Source: JAPLDB01 sp038230515 (lineage in GTDB: Bacteria > Bacteroidota > Bacteroidia > AKYH767-A > 2013-40CM-41-45). From it: a stretch of 64,000 bases of DNA. This document shows positions 25,978-34,816 of the stretch, in pieces. The first letter of the stretch is position 1, and every line of letters begins with the position of its first letter. The notes under the pieces are model-generated. The model saw only the letters and a list, made by a program, of their open reading frames with translations. It ran no database searches and was not told where the DNA came from. The stretch covers positions 1-64,000 of the forward strand of contig JBBRND010000025.1 in assembly GCA_038230515.1 (NCBI GenBank), in the 5' to 3' direction. The position numbers and the translations under genes were made by a program.

Positions 25978-27519
25978 ATGCGCATCCTGCTTGTATATCC
26001 TGAAATGCCCGACACGTTTTATGCGATGAAGCATTTTATGGAAGTGGTAGAGAAGAAAGCAGCGTACCCTCCGCTCGGATTGCTAACAGTTGCATCGCTG
26101 CTTCCAAAAAAATGGGAGAAAAAACTTATTGACTTGAATGTAACTACGCTTGAAGATAGAGATTTGCATTGGGCTGATTTTGTTTTCCTTTCTGCCATGA
26201 ACGTGCAGGAAAATTCTGTGCGTGAAATAATGAAGCGTTGCAAAAAGTCAGGAGTTAAAATTGTTGCTGGCGGACCACTTTTTACTCATGAGTACGAACG
26301 TTTCCCTGGCATTGATTACTTCGTGCTCAATGAAGCAGAACTTACGCTGCCCGGGTTTCTTCATGATCTTGAGAACGGGATTCCAAAACATCTTTATCAA
26401 TCTCCTGACTATTCAGATGTAGAACAATCTCCGCTTCCCGCATTTGAATTGGTTGACATGAGCAAATACCTCTATGCCATTGTGCAATATTCAAGAGGGT
26501 GTCCATACATGTGTGATTTCTGTGATGTGACAGCATTGTTCGGAAGAAGACCGCGCACGAAGACACCGCAACAAATAATTGCTGAACTTGAAGAGATAAA
26601 CAGGAACAATGAGATGCAGCTCATTCTTTTCGCAGATGACAATCTTATCGGCAACAAGAAAATTTTAAAAGATGAATTGCTTCCTGCGCTTATTGAATGG
26701 AGAAAGAAAACCAATCCCGGTTTTTTCTTTGCCACGCAGCTCACCATTAATTTAGCTGACGATGAAAAATTAATGCAACTAATGATTGATGCCGGCTTCC
26801 GGCATATTTTTATCGGCATCGAAACGCCAAGTGAAGAAACGCTGCATGCTTCTCACAAAAATCAAAACATGAAACGTGACATGCTTGGCAACATTCACCT
26901 GCTTCATCAAAAAGGATTTATTATTTCAGCAGGATTCATTGTCGGTTTTGATTCTGATGATGCATCCATCTTCAAACGTCAGGTTGATTTTATACAGGAG
27001 AGCGGCATACCGCTGCCAATTGTAAACGTTCTGAAAGCGCCACCCGGAACCGATTTGTACAAGCGTATCAAATCAGAAAATCGTCTATCAAAACCATTTG
27101 CTTTCGCAGAAGGCGACACGAACATTATTCCAATCATGGGAGAGCGCGAACTTTACAACGGCTTCCTGCATGTGATTGACAACATTTACCAGCCCGACAA
27201 ATCTTATTTGAGGATCAAGCAATTTTTGCGGGATTATCGCTTTCCTAAAACAGATGTTACGATACGAACGAAGTATGGATTAAGTCATCTCAAAATGTTG
27301 ATGATGATTATTTACAAATTAGGAATAAAAGACAGCAACCGGAAATATTTCTGGAAACTGTTGGTGTGGACATTATTTTACAACCGCAAGTATCTGGACA
27401 AGGCAATTTTTTATGGCATTATGATTTACCAGGTTCATCAAACCTACCTAACAATACTAGGCCAAGTGTCTGTTCAATTGAAGCAGGAGGAGAGCAAGGT
27501 AGAGGCGATTGCGGTTTAA
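25978..27519 (+). CDS. B12-binding radical SAM protein (DUF4070 type)
   Basis: 513 aa, cytosolic. A cobalamin-binding-like Rossmann domain (1-150) is followed by a radical SAM domain with the [4Fe-4S] motif C175-x3-C179-x2-C182 in GCPYMCDFCD, the GIETPSEETL strand, and a C-terminal DUF4070-like helical part. Related enzymes include HpnP-type methylases and HpnJ-like proteins, but nothing nearby (no hopanoid genes) assigns a substrate. Monocistronic. Confidence 0.87.
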   Translation: MRILLVYPEMPDTFYAMKHFMEVVEKKAAYPPLGLLTVASLLPKKWEKKLIDLNVTTLEDRDLHWADFVFLSAMNVQENSVREIMKRCKKSGVKIVAGGPLFTHEYERFPGIDYFVLNEAELTLPGFLHDLENGIPKHLYQSPDYSDVEQSPLPAFELVDMSKYLYAIVQYSRGCPYMCDFCDVTALFGRRPRTKTPQQIIAELEEINRNNEMQLILFADDNLIGNKKILKDELLPALIEWRKKTNPGFFFATQLTINLADDEKLMQLMIDAGFRHIFIGIETPSEETLHASHKNQNMKRDMLGNIHLLHQKGFIISAGFIVGFDSDDASIFKRQVDFIQESGIPLPIVNVLKAPPGTDLYKRIKSENRLSKPFAFAEGDTNIIPIMGERELYNGFLHVIDNIYQPDKSYLRIKQFLRDYRFPKTDVTIRTKYGLSHLKMLMMIIYKLGIKDSNRKYFWKLLVWTLFYNRKYLDKAIFYGIMIYQVHQTYLTILGQVSVQLKQEESKVEAIAV

Positions 27520-27679
27520 CAGATTACCTACCTCAACCGAAAATGTCGCTGTCATTTTTTTTCGCAAGCTGAAGTGCTTTGCCTAAGCAAATTCTGATAC
27601 AAAACCGGAATTTTGAATTAGTAAATGTGCAATATCTGATTGTACATTTTTTTGTCTTGAAAAGGAATTTTTTTCCCTC

Positions 27680-27687
27680 TACCTTTA
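27680..27687 (+). promoter_or_regulatory. candidate -7 element for 27708
   Basis: TACCTTTA (one mismatch to TAnnTTTG), 20 bp before the ATG at 27708. Confidence 0.35.
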
Positions 27688-27707
27688 CCCCACATCAAAG
27701 AACATCA

Positions 27708-28640
27708 ATGCCTATCAATCATTCCGAAGTACAACAATTCAGCCACCTCGAACTTCTTGCAAAGCAGGTGGTGGAAGGATTTATTACCGGCTTGCATAAA
27801 AGTCCATTTCATGGTTTCAGTGTAGAGTTTGCAGAGCACCGCCTCTACAACACCGGTGAGAGTACCCGCCACATTGACTGGCGACTCTTCGCCCGCACTG
27901 ATAAACTTTTTGTAAAACGTTATGAAGAAGAAACAAACCTGCGCTGCCAGTTGGTTATTGATAATTCTTCTTCCATGCACTATCCTGTCATCGAAAAGGG
28001 GGACAAGAATCTTCAGAATAAAATTTCTTTTTCAATCCATGCAGCGGCAGCAATGATTTATATGCTGCGGCAACAGCGCGATGCCGTAGGGCTCAATGTT
28101 TTCTCTGATAAGAATGAATTGAGCACGCAATCAAAATCAAGTTCTGTTCATCACAAATATCTTTTCAGCGAACTGGAAAAACTGATGGAGCAAAAGGATG
28201 TTGGACAGAAACGAACTACTTCTGCTGCAAAGGTGCTTCATGAAATTGCCGATGCCATTCACAAGCGCTCGCTCGTAATTATTTTTAGCGACATGATGGA
28301 AACCTCTTTCGAAAATCGTGATGAATTATTTTCTGCGCTTCAGCATCTCCGTCACAACAAGCATGAAGTAATTTTATTTCATGTGGTTGATAAGAGAAAG
28401 GAAGAAGAATTTCAGTTTGATAACCGCCCATATCTTTTTGTTGATGTAGAAACAGGCGAGCAGGTTAAAGTTCATTCAAACGAAGTGAAGGATCAGTATG
28501 TAAAAAGCATGAATGATTACAAGCACGAACTCAAACTCCGTTGCGCACAATACCGGATTGATTTTGTAGAAGCAGATATTCACGAAGGGTACCGCCAGGT
28601 GTTGCTTCCTTATCTCCTTAAGCGTGAGCGGATGGTTTGA
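27708..28640 (+). CDS. DUF58 domain protein (second copy)
   Basis: 310 aa, cytosolic. The DUF58 signature (GFSVEFAEHR.YN.GE..RHIDWRLFART at about 40-67) is followed by a VWA-like core with a MIDAS-like DNSSS near 85-89 and the usual SDM...DEL region. The frame extends 43 codons upstream without homology, so I start at 27708, consistent with the TACCTTTA element. It is clearly diverged from the bat DUF58 protein at 11850 and has no moxR beside it; it may share the bat MoxR or use one outside the window. Confidence 0.9.
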   Translation: MPINHSEVQQFSHLELLAKQVVEGFITGLHKSPFHGFSVEFAEHRLYNTGESTRHIDWRLFARTDKLFVKRYEEETNLRCQLVIDNSSSMHYPVIEKGDKNLQNKISFSIHAAAAMIYMLRQQRDAVGLNVFSDKNELSTQSKSSSVHHKYLFSELEKLMEQKDVGQKRTTSAAKVLHEIADAIHKRSLVIIFSDMMETSFENRDELFSALQHLRHNKHEVILFHVVDKRKEEEFQFDNRPYLFVDVETGEQVKVHSNEVKDQYVKSMNDYKHELKLRCAQYRIDFVEADIHEGYRQVLLPYLLKRERMV

Positions 28641-28721
28641 TGTTTTTTCTTTGTCCCAACGCACGTTGTTCTTTGCACTAAGTAATTATCTATCTTTCGC
28701 TCACCAATTCTAAAACTAAAT

Positions 28722-31700
28722 ATGATGTTACGTAACACAATCGGTTTCACTTTTATTTTTGTTTTTGCTTCAGCAGTATGCTTTGCACAAACAAGCAACA
28801 CTGTATTGCTGAAAAGCCGTAGCATTCAAACGGCAAATGATTTTTCATTGCACATCAATGATGCAGTTTCAACTACAGATATTTATCAAGGATATTATTA
28901 CCGTCTAATTCAGTTCAACGAAATACTTTCTGTTCAGCAACGTCAGTCTATTGAAGGGATGGGAGTAAGGCTGCTCAGTTACATTCCGAACAAGGCTTTT
29001 TATGCGGCCATTCCTTCTGGATATAATTTAACAGCGTTGAATCAATTCAATCCGCGAGCTATCATTGCCATTACTCCGCAGGATAAAATGAGCAATCAAC
29101 TTCGCTTTGGAAATATTCCTGATGATTCAAGAAACAAAAATGGTACAATTAATTTATCTGTTCAATATTTCAGCAATCTTTCTTCGTCAGAAATAAAACA
29201 TGAATTACAAAACCGCGGCTGCACAATACTGGAAAGTTTTAATGAGTCGCATCTTATTTCCATCAGTGTAAAAGAAAGCGAGTGGCAGACAATTGTTGCT
29301 TGTAGTTTCATAAAACATATCGAACCGCTTTATTCGTCTACACCAGATGATACAAAAGGAAGAAGTTTGCACCGCAGCAACTGCATCAATGCAGATTTCG
29401 GTGCAGGCCGTCATTATGATGGTAACGGGGTAAACATTGCACTGGCAGATGATGGTGAAGTGGGGCCACACATTGACTTCACCGGACGGCTGACGAATAC
29501 ATTCAACACCGGTGCAGGAGGAACACATGGCGACATGACTTCAGGAATTTGTGTGGGCGCAGGAAACCTTGATCCTGTGATACGAGGCATGGCAACAGGC
29601 GCGCACCTTGATGTTTATGACATTGGTGTTTATCCGCCTGATACGCTTGCAGGTTCCTATCCGCAAATTACGGATGCCGCGCAACACTTCGCAAACTTCG
29701 GAACTGTTGTTACTTCTACCAGCTATAGCGCAGGTTGCAACGATTACGATGCCTTTGCTTCAATGACAGACCGCATTATGCATAATCTTAAATATGTTTG
29801 CCCTGTCTGGTCTGCTGGAAATAATCAGGGGGCAGATTGCGGTTATGGTGCAGGCACTCAATGGGGAAATATTACCGGAGGATTCAAGCAGGGAAAAGAT
29901 GTAATTGCATGCGCAAACCTCGATGCGCATGAAGTTGTTGATGCATCAAGTAGTCATGGTCCCGCTGCTGATGGAAGAATCAAACCTGATATTTCATCAA
30001 ACGGGAAAGATGAAATGTCAACAGCACCTGATAACACGTTTCAGATAGGTGGAGGCACAAGTGCTGCATGTCCTGGTGTTGCAGGAATTACGGCACAACT
30101 ATATCAGGCCTATCGAAATGTCACAGGAGAAGCAAATCCTGAGGCCGCACTTATCAAAGGATGTCTTTTGAACAGCGCGTGGGATATTGGAGTTGTTGGA
30201 CCAGATTATTCCTATGGTTACGGACGTGTAAATGCATTGCGTGCAGTGAAGACGATCGAAGAGCATCGTTACCTCAGCGATTCTGTTTTACAAGGTACAA
30301 TGAACACGCATACTATTTCTGTTCCTGCTGGAACTTCACAAATGAAAGTGATGGTGATCTGGAGCGATCCCGAGGGAGATGCGAGTGCAGCAATTGCGCT
30401 GGTGAATAATCTTGATATGCAGGTTCAGGATCCGAATGCAGTTACCTTTAATCCGTGGGTGCTGGATCCTACGCCAAACTCAACTACTCTTGGAAACCCC
30501 GCAGTGCGCGGAGTTGACACCTTGAATAATATGGAGCAGGTTACGATTGATAATCCGACTGTAGGCAGTTATACAATTACCGTGAACGGAACTTCTGTTC
30601 CTATCGGTACTCAGAAATATTATATCGTGTATGAATTTTGGGATGATAATATTACTGTTACGTATCCTTTCGGTGGAGAGGGGTTTGTGCCGGGTGAAAC
30701 TGAGTTGCTGCGTTGGGATGCTTTCAGCACAACAGGAAATTTTCTTCTGGAATATTCTAGCGACAACGGAACTTCGTGGAATACAATCGCTACAGTTCCT
30801 GGAACGGACAGGCAATATGACTGGATTGTACCCTCAATTTCATCAGGCACTTGTCTTCTGAAAATTTCGCGCGGAGTATCAAATGATATTACTGATGACA
30901 TCTTCAGCATCATCGGTACTCCGCCAAACCTACATATTGTGTGGGCTTGCGTGGATTCAATAAAACTTGCTTGGGATAATGTAGCAGGTGCAACAGGTTA
31001 TGAGGTGAGCAAACTCGGTGCAATGTACATGGATTCAATCGGGACAAGCAGTATAAACGAGTTTGTTGTTACAACTTCAAATCCTGTGGACACATTCTGG
31101 TACAGCGTGCGTGCATTGCCAGGTGGAGCGAAAGGAAGAAGGGCAATTGCTTTAGAGAAATTTCCGGGTACATTTAATTGTTCACTCTCACAGGACATGG
31201 CTGTAGTTTCAATGATTCCTGTTTCCGGAAACTTTTATGATTGCGGTTCAGGACTTGATTCCGTTTTCATCACAGCAAGCATTTCCAATTTTGGTTTCAA
31301 CACAGCATCTGGTTTTGATCTTACTTATACAATTAACGGAGTTAACCCAATTACGGAAACCTTTTCCGGTTCACTAGGATTTGGACAATCTTCCAACTAT
31401 ACATTCATAACCCCTGCGAACCTTAGTGTAGGAGGGGCGTTCACGATTAATGCCTCGGTAACACTTGCCGGTGACCTGAATAATTTTAATAATTCGGTCA
31501 GTTCTTCCATCACAGTAGCAATGGCTGCAATGGCGCCTCTTACCGAAGATTTTCAAGGTGGGCTTTTTCCTCCGCAATATTGGGATACGCTCAATTCAAA
31601 CACCACCACCACTTGGCAAATCATAAACGGGATTACCGGAAGCAATGGAGCAACCACCAGCGCAGCTCAGTTTGATAACTGCTCTTACAACGCAAATGGT

Positions 31701-32330
31701 GCATCGGATGCTTTAGTTACGCAATTGTATGATATAAGCTCTCTGACTTCTCCACTAATGACGTTTGATGTCAGTTATCGTGAGTTTTCCGGATTTACAG
31801 ATGCACTTCGCATTGATGTTTCTGCTGATTGCGGCACAACATTTTTGCCTACCGGCTATTACAAGCAGTCTCCCCAACTCACCACTGTAGCTGGAAGTAC
31901 AGGTTGCTTTACGCCATCACTTGGTTCTGACTGGAGAAAAGATTCTGTTGATCTTTCAACTTTCGGTGGCGGTAATATCATCTTAAGGTTTGTGAACATT
32001 GGTGGCTATGGCAACTTGCTTTTCATTGATAATGTGAATGTGGACAACTTTATGCAAGTAGGGATTTCAGAACATAACGCAATTCCATCTATTGGTGTTT
32101 ATCCGAATCCTTCAAAGGGCATTTTTAATCTTGATCTGAAAAATATTCAGGGAACAAATGTGATTGTGAAAGTTCTTGATGCGAGCGGAAGAGAAGTGAG
32201 GAAGGAACAATTGAAAAACTCTTCACACATACAAACAACATTAGACCTAAATTCTCATCCTGCCGGGATTTATTACCTTCAGGTAAGTACAGATCAAAGA
32301 ATTTATCATCTGCTGTTGACAAAAATGTGA
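28722..32330 (+). CDS. T9SS-secreted subtilisin-family (S8) serine protease
   Basis: 1202 aa. A signal peptide (1-23, ending CFAQ) is followed by an inhibitor-like propeptide (about 25-205) and an S8 catalytic domain (about 215-500). The triad is D243 (LADDGEV), H269 (GTHGDMTSG) and S447 (GGGTSAACPG), with oxyanion Asn in SAGNNQG. A P/proprotein-convertase-like beta domain (about 510-640), fibronectin III/CARDB-like domains, a MAM-like domain (about 940-1100) and a T9SS type A sorting domain follow. It is expected to be an extracellular protease. A TATCTTTC element at 28691-28698 may be its promoter. Confidence 0.92.
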   Translation: MMLRNTIGFTFIFVFASAVCFAQTSNTVLLKSRSIQTANDFSLHINDAVSTTDIYQGYYYRLIQFNEILSVQQRQSIEGMGVRLLSYIPNKAFYAAIPSGYNLTALNQFNPRAIIAITPQDKMSNQLRFGNIPDDSRNKNGTINLSVQYFSNLSSSEIKHELQNRGCTILESFNESHLISISVKESEWQTIVACSFIKHIEPLYSSTPDDTKGRSLHRSNCINADFGAGRHYDGNGVNIALADDGEVGPHIDFTGRLTNTFNTGAGGTHGDMTSGICVGAGNLDPVIRGMATGAHLDVYDIGVYPPDTLAGSYPQITDAAQHFANFGTVVTSTSYSAGCNDYDAFASMTDRIMHNLKYVCPVWSAGNNQGADCGYGAGTQWGNITGGFKQGKDVIACANLDAHEVVDASSSHGPAADGRIKPDISSNGKDEMSTAPDNTFQIGGGTSAACPGVAGITAQLYQAYRNVTGEANPEAALIKGCLLNSAWDIGVVGPDYSYGYGRVNALRAVKTIEEHRYLSDSVLQGTMNTHTISVPAGTSQMKVMVIWSDPEGDASAAIALVNNLDMQVQDPNAVTFNPWVLDPTPNSTTLGNPAVRGVDTLNNMEQVTIDNPTVGSYTITVNGTSVPIGTQKYYIVYEFWDDNITVTYPFGGEGFVPGETELLRWDAFSTTGNFLLEYSSDNGTSWNTIATVPGTDRQYDWIVPSISSGTCLLKISRGVSNDITDDIFSIIGTPPNLHIVWACVDSIKLAWDNVAGATGYEVSKLGAMYMDSIGTSSINEFVVTTSNPVDTFWYSVRALPGGAKGRRAIALEKFPGTFNCSLSQDMAVVSMIPVSGNFYDCGSGLDSVFITASISNFGFNTASGFDLTYTINGVNPITETFSGSLGFGQSSNYTFITPANLSVGGAFTINASVTLAGDLNNFNNSVSSSITVAMAAMAPLTEDFQGGLFPPQYWDTLNSNTTTTWQIINGITGSNGATTSAAQFDNCSYNANGASDALVTQLYDISSLTSPLMTFDVSYREFSGFTDALRIDVSADCGTTFLPTGYYKQSPQLTTVAGSTGCFTPSLGSDWRKDSVDLSTFGGGNIILRFVNIGGYGNLLFIDNVNVDNFMQVGISEHNAIPSIGVYPNPSKGIFNLDLKNIQGTNVIVKVLDASGREVRKEQLKNSSHIQTTLDLNSHPAGIYYLQVSTDQRIYHLLLTKM

Positions 32331-32364
32331 TTTCATCCAGGTACTAAACCAATTCTCAATTTTT

Positions 32365-32883
32365 ATGATTTCAGTTCCACACTCTGGTCAACTTTCAGAA
32401 TATTATCAAACGTATTTGAAATATGTAAATGCTAATGATGATTTGATGGAGTTGATACGAACGCAAAAAGATGAAACAGTAAAATTTCTTTCAGCTATTT
32501 CAGAAGATAAAGCATCAAGCGCTTATGCTCCCGGCAAATGGATGCTGAAAGAAGTAGTCGGACATGTGTGCGACACTGAACGGATTATGTGCTACCGTGC
32601 GTTAAGAATTTCAAGGGCAGATAAAACACCGATGGAAGGTTTTGATGAAAACACGTACACGCCAGCCTCGAATTACAAATCACGGTCACTCAAAAATATT
32701 TCAGAAGAAATGAGAACAGTTCGCGAAGCAACGATTACACTTCTCGAAAATTTCGATCCTGAAATGATTGAGATGAAAGGAATTGCCAACAACAATGAAA
32801 TTTCTGTTCGTGCAATTGTGTTTATGATTTACGCGCATCAGAAACATCACATGAAAGTGATTTCTGAACGGTACTTGACTTAA
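32365..32883 (+). CDS. DinB-like (YfiT/DUF664-type) metalloprotein
   Basis: 172 aa four-helix-bundle protein. It has the typical KW.LKEVVGHVCDTER segment with H67 and a C-terminal AHQKHH (H158, H162), which together form the metal site of DinB/YfiT proteins. Some relatives are bacillithiol- or glutathione-dependent transferases; the function of this one is not assignable. It converges with tpiA, the two stops overlapping by 4 bp. Confidence 0.88.
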   Translation: MISVPHSGQLSEYYQTYLKYVNANDDLMELIRTQKDETVKFLSAISEDKASSAYAPGKWMLKEVVGHVCDTERIMCYRALRISRADKTPMEGFDENTYTPASNYKSRSLKNISEEMRTVREATITLLENFDPEMIEMKGIANNNEISVRAIVFMIYAHQKHHMKVISERYLT

Positions 32884-33650
32884 GCAGAAATTTTTTCTAT
32901 TGCGTGAATGATGGCAGAGAATTCTTCTGCTTTCAATGAAGCTCCACCGACTAATCCGCCATCTACATCAGGACAATTAAAAAGTTCTTCGGCATTTTTT
33001 GAGGTCACACTTCCTCCGTAAAGAATTCTGATTTTCTCTGAAACATCTGCTCCGGAATTTTCTTTCACAAGAGTACGAATGTGTTGATGCATCTCCTGAG
33101 CCTGTTCCGAAGTTGCTGTGACACCAGTTCCAATTGCCCACACTGGTTCGTATGCAATAATGCAATCGGAGAGTTGTTGCTCATTGAGATGGAACAATCC
33201 TTTGGTGATCTGATTCTTCACCACATCAAAGTGTGATTTTGAATTTCTCTTATCGAGAGATTCACCGCAGCAGAAGATTGGTTGAAGATCGTTTTCAATG
33301 GCTCGCTTTATTTTTTCAGCAATCACTTCATCACTTTCATTAAAAATTGTTCTGCGTTCTGAATGCCCGATGATGACACATTCAACACCGATACTCTGAA
33401 GCATGGATGCAGAAACTTCCCCTGTGAATGCTCCGCTGTTTCTATCAGAGCAGTTTTGCCCAGCAATGAAAATATTCGTGCGGAGTTTTGTCTGCATCTC
33501 AACGTGGGTGAGATATGGAAATGGTGGTGCAAGCACAATGCGAGCGTTCATTGAATCGTCTGTCAATTGCATGATGCCGGCCACTAAAGACATTGCCTGC
33601 GCATAATCGAGATTCATTTTCCAGTTACCGGCTATTATTTTGCTTCGCAT
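32880..33650 (-). CDS. tpiA: triosephosphate isomerase
   Basis: 256 aa cytosolic glycolytic enzyme interconverting dihydroxyacetone phosphate and glyceraldehyde 3-phosphate. All key residues are present: K11 in AGNWKMN, H96 in IGHSERR, catalytic E168 in YEPVWAIGTG (the lid loop), and the phosphate-binding YGGSV and GGLVGGASL. Normal length. It follows the permease gene by 11 bp on the same strand and may be co-transcribed with it, although there is no functional link. Confidence 0.97.
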   Translation of the reverse strand: MRSKIIAGNWKMNLDYAQAMSLVAGIMQLTDDSMNARIVLAPPFPYLTHVEMQTKLRTNIFIAGQNCSDRNSGAFTGEVSASMLQSIGVECVIIGHSERRTIFNESDEVIAEKIKRAIENDLQPIFCCGESLDKRNSKSHFDVVKNQITKGLFHLNEQQLSDCIIAYEPVWAIGTGVTATSEQAQEMHQHIRTLVKENSGADVSEKIRILYGGSVTSKNAEELFNCPDVDGGLVGGASLKAEEFSAIIHAIEKISA

Positions 33651-33661
33651 GATTGTTAGTC

Positions 33662-34753
33662 CTATTTTTTAATTTCATCTGCATCAACTCTTGGATCGAG
33701 TGTGCTATAAAGTATTTCTGCAAGAATATTCAGAATGATGTATGCAACGGAGATGAAAAGTGTAATTCCCATCAGCAATGGGAGATCAGAATTTTGAATT
33801 GCTGAGATAGCAAGCTTTCCGATTCCGTTCCATCCGAAAACATATTCAACGAATACCGTGCCTGCAAGCACAGAGCCAAGCCAGAGATGTGCAGAATGTG
33901 CCAGCGGACCAAGTGCATTAAGTAAGGCATGATTGTAAACAATCAGTATTTTTCGCACTCCTTTTGCTTTTGCAGTGCGAATGTAATTTTTACTTAGTAC
34001 ATCAAGCAGAGAACTTCGTGTAAACTGAATAATGAATGCCATTGGTCTCAGAGAAAGAACGATCGTTGGAAGAATGAGGTTTTTCAAATTCAGATATTCT
34101 CCCTCAAACGGATCAATGCTGAACAAACTGCCTGTCATGCTTAAACTAGTATATTTATGGAGAATAAATCCAAATATCCAACCCGTGATGATGGCGATGA
34201 AGAAGGAGGGAAGCGAAAATAATATGAGAGAGAAGTTTGAAATAATGTTGTCAACCAAAGTTTGTTTTTTTAAAGCGGCTGTAATTCCTAAAAGGATTCC
34301 GAAAATCAATGCGAAGAGGATTGTAGAAACGACAAGCATAGCTGAGTCGTAAAACTTCTCACGGATAAGGTCCGCAACATTTTCTTTGGTTTGATATGAC
34401 TGCTGTAAATAGGGCGTTTTAAACACAACAGTTTTATCCACATTAAAATAAAACATTTTGAAAGCATTCTTATATTTTGCCGGATCGAGATAAATTAAAC
34501 TCCATTTTACTTTACGGTTGTAAATTGAAATAGGGGAGAGGTCGTTTAAATAAATAAGAAAGCGTTTATACACTGGCTGGTCGAGTGCAAGTTGGTGATT
34601 GATAATTGTGAGAGAAGAACTGTCCGCGCGTTGACCAAGAATGATACGCGCGGGGTTAGAGGGAAGCACGCTAAAAACAAAAAAGATAAGAATAACAACT
34701 CCCCCTGTCAGGAATAATCCACCGAATAATTTTTTTAAAACTGAGTTGCGCAC
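33662..34753 (-). CDS. OppB/DppB-type ABC transporter permease
   Basis: 363 aa with about six membrane helices (10-28, 137-158, 172-198, 235-250, 285-308, 328-352) and the permease EAA-type loop near 255-275. This is the first permease subunit of peptide/nickel-type ABC importers. Translation starts at GTG (34751-34753). A long extracytoplasmic segment (30-130) after helix 1 is usual in Bacteroidota members. No substrate-binding protein, second permease or ATPase is adjacent. A heptamer tract at 34583-34617 lies in the segment before the conserved LALDQP. Confidence 0.88.
   Translation of the reverse strand: MRNSVLKKLFGGLFLTGGVVILIFFVFSVLPSNPARIILGQRADSSSLTIINHQLALDQPVYKRFLIYLNDLSPISIYNRKVKWSLIYLDPAKYKNAFKMFYFNVDKTVVFKTPYLQQSYQTKENVADLIREKFYDSAMLVVSTILFALIFGILLGITAALKKQTLVDNIISNFSLILFSLPSFFIAIITGWIFGFILHKYTSLSMTGSLFSIDPFEGEYLNLKNLILPTIVLSLRPMAFIIQFTRSSLLDVLSKNYIRTAKAKGVRKILIVYNHALLNALGPLAHSAHLWLGSVLAGTVFVEYVFGWNGIGKLAISAIQNSDLPLLMGITLFISVAYIILNILAEILYSTLDPRVDADEIKK
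34583..34617. repeat. 7-bp-period tract inside the permease gene
   Basis: Five imperfect heptamers (form nATTGnT) in frame. They encode residues about 46-57, just before the family's conserved 'LGLDQP'-like motif. Confidence 0.45.
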
Positions 34754-34816
34754 TTTTTTATAATCTAAAAGATCAAAGTTGAAAGTGCAGAGTTAATAAA
34801 AAATAATTTCTGATTG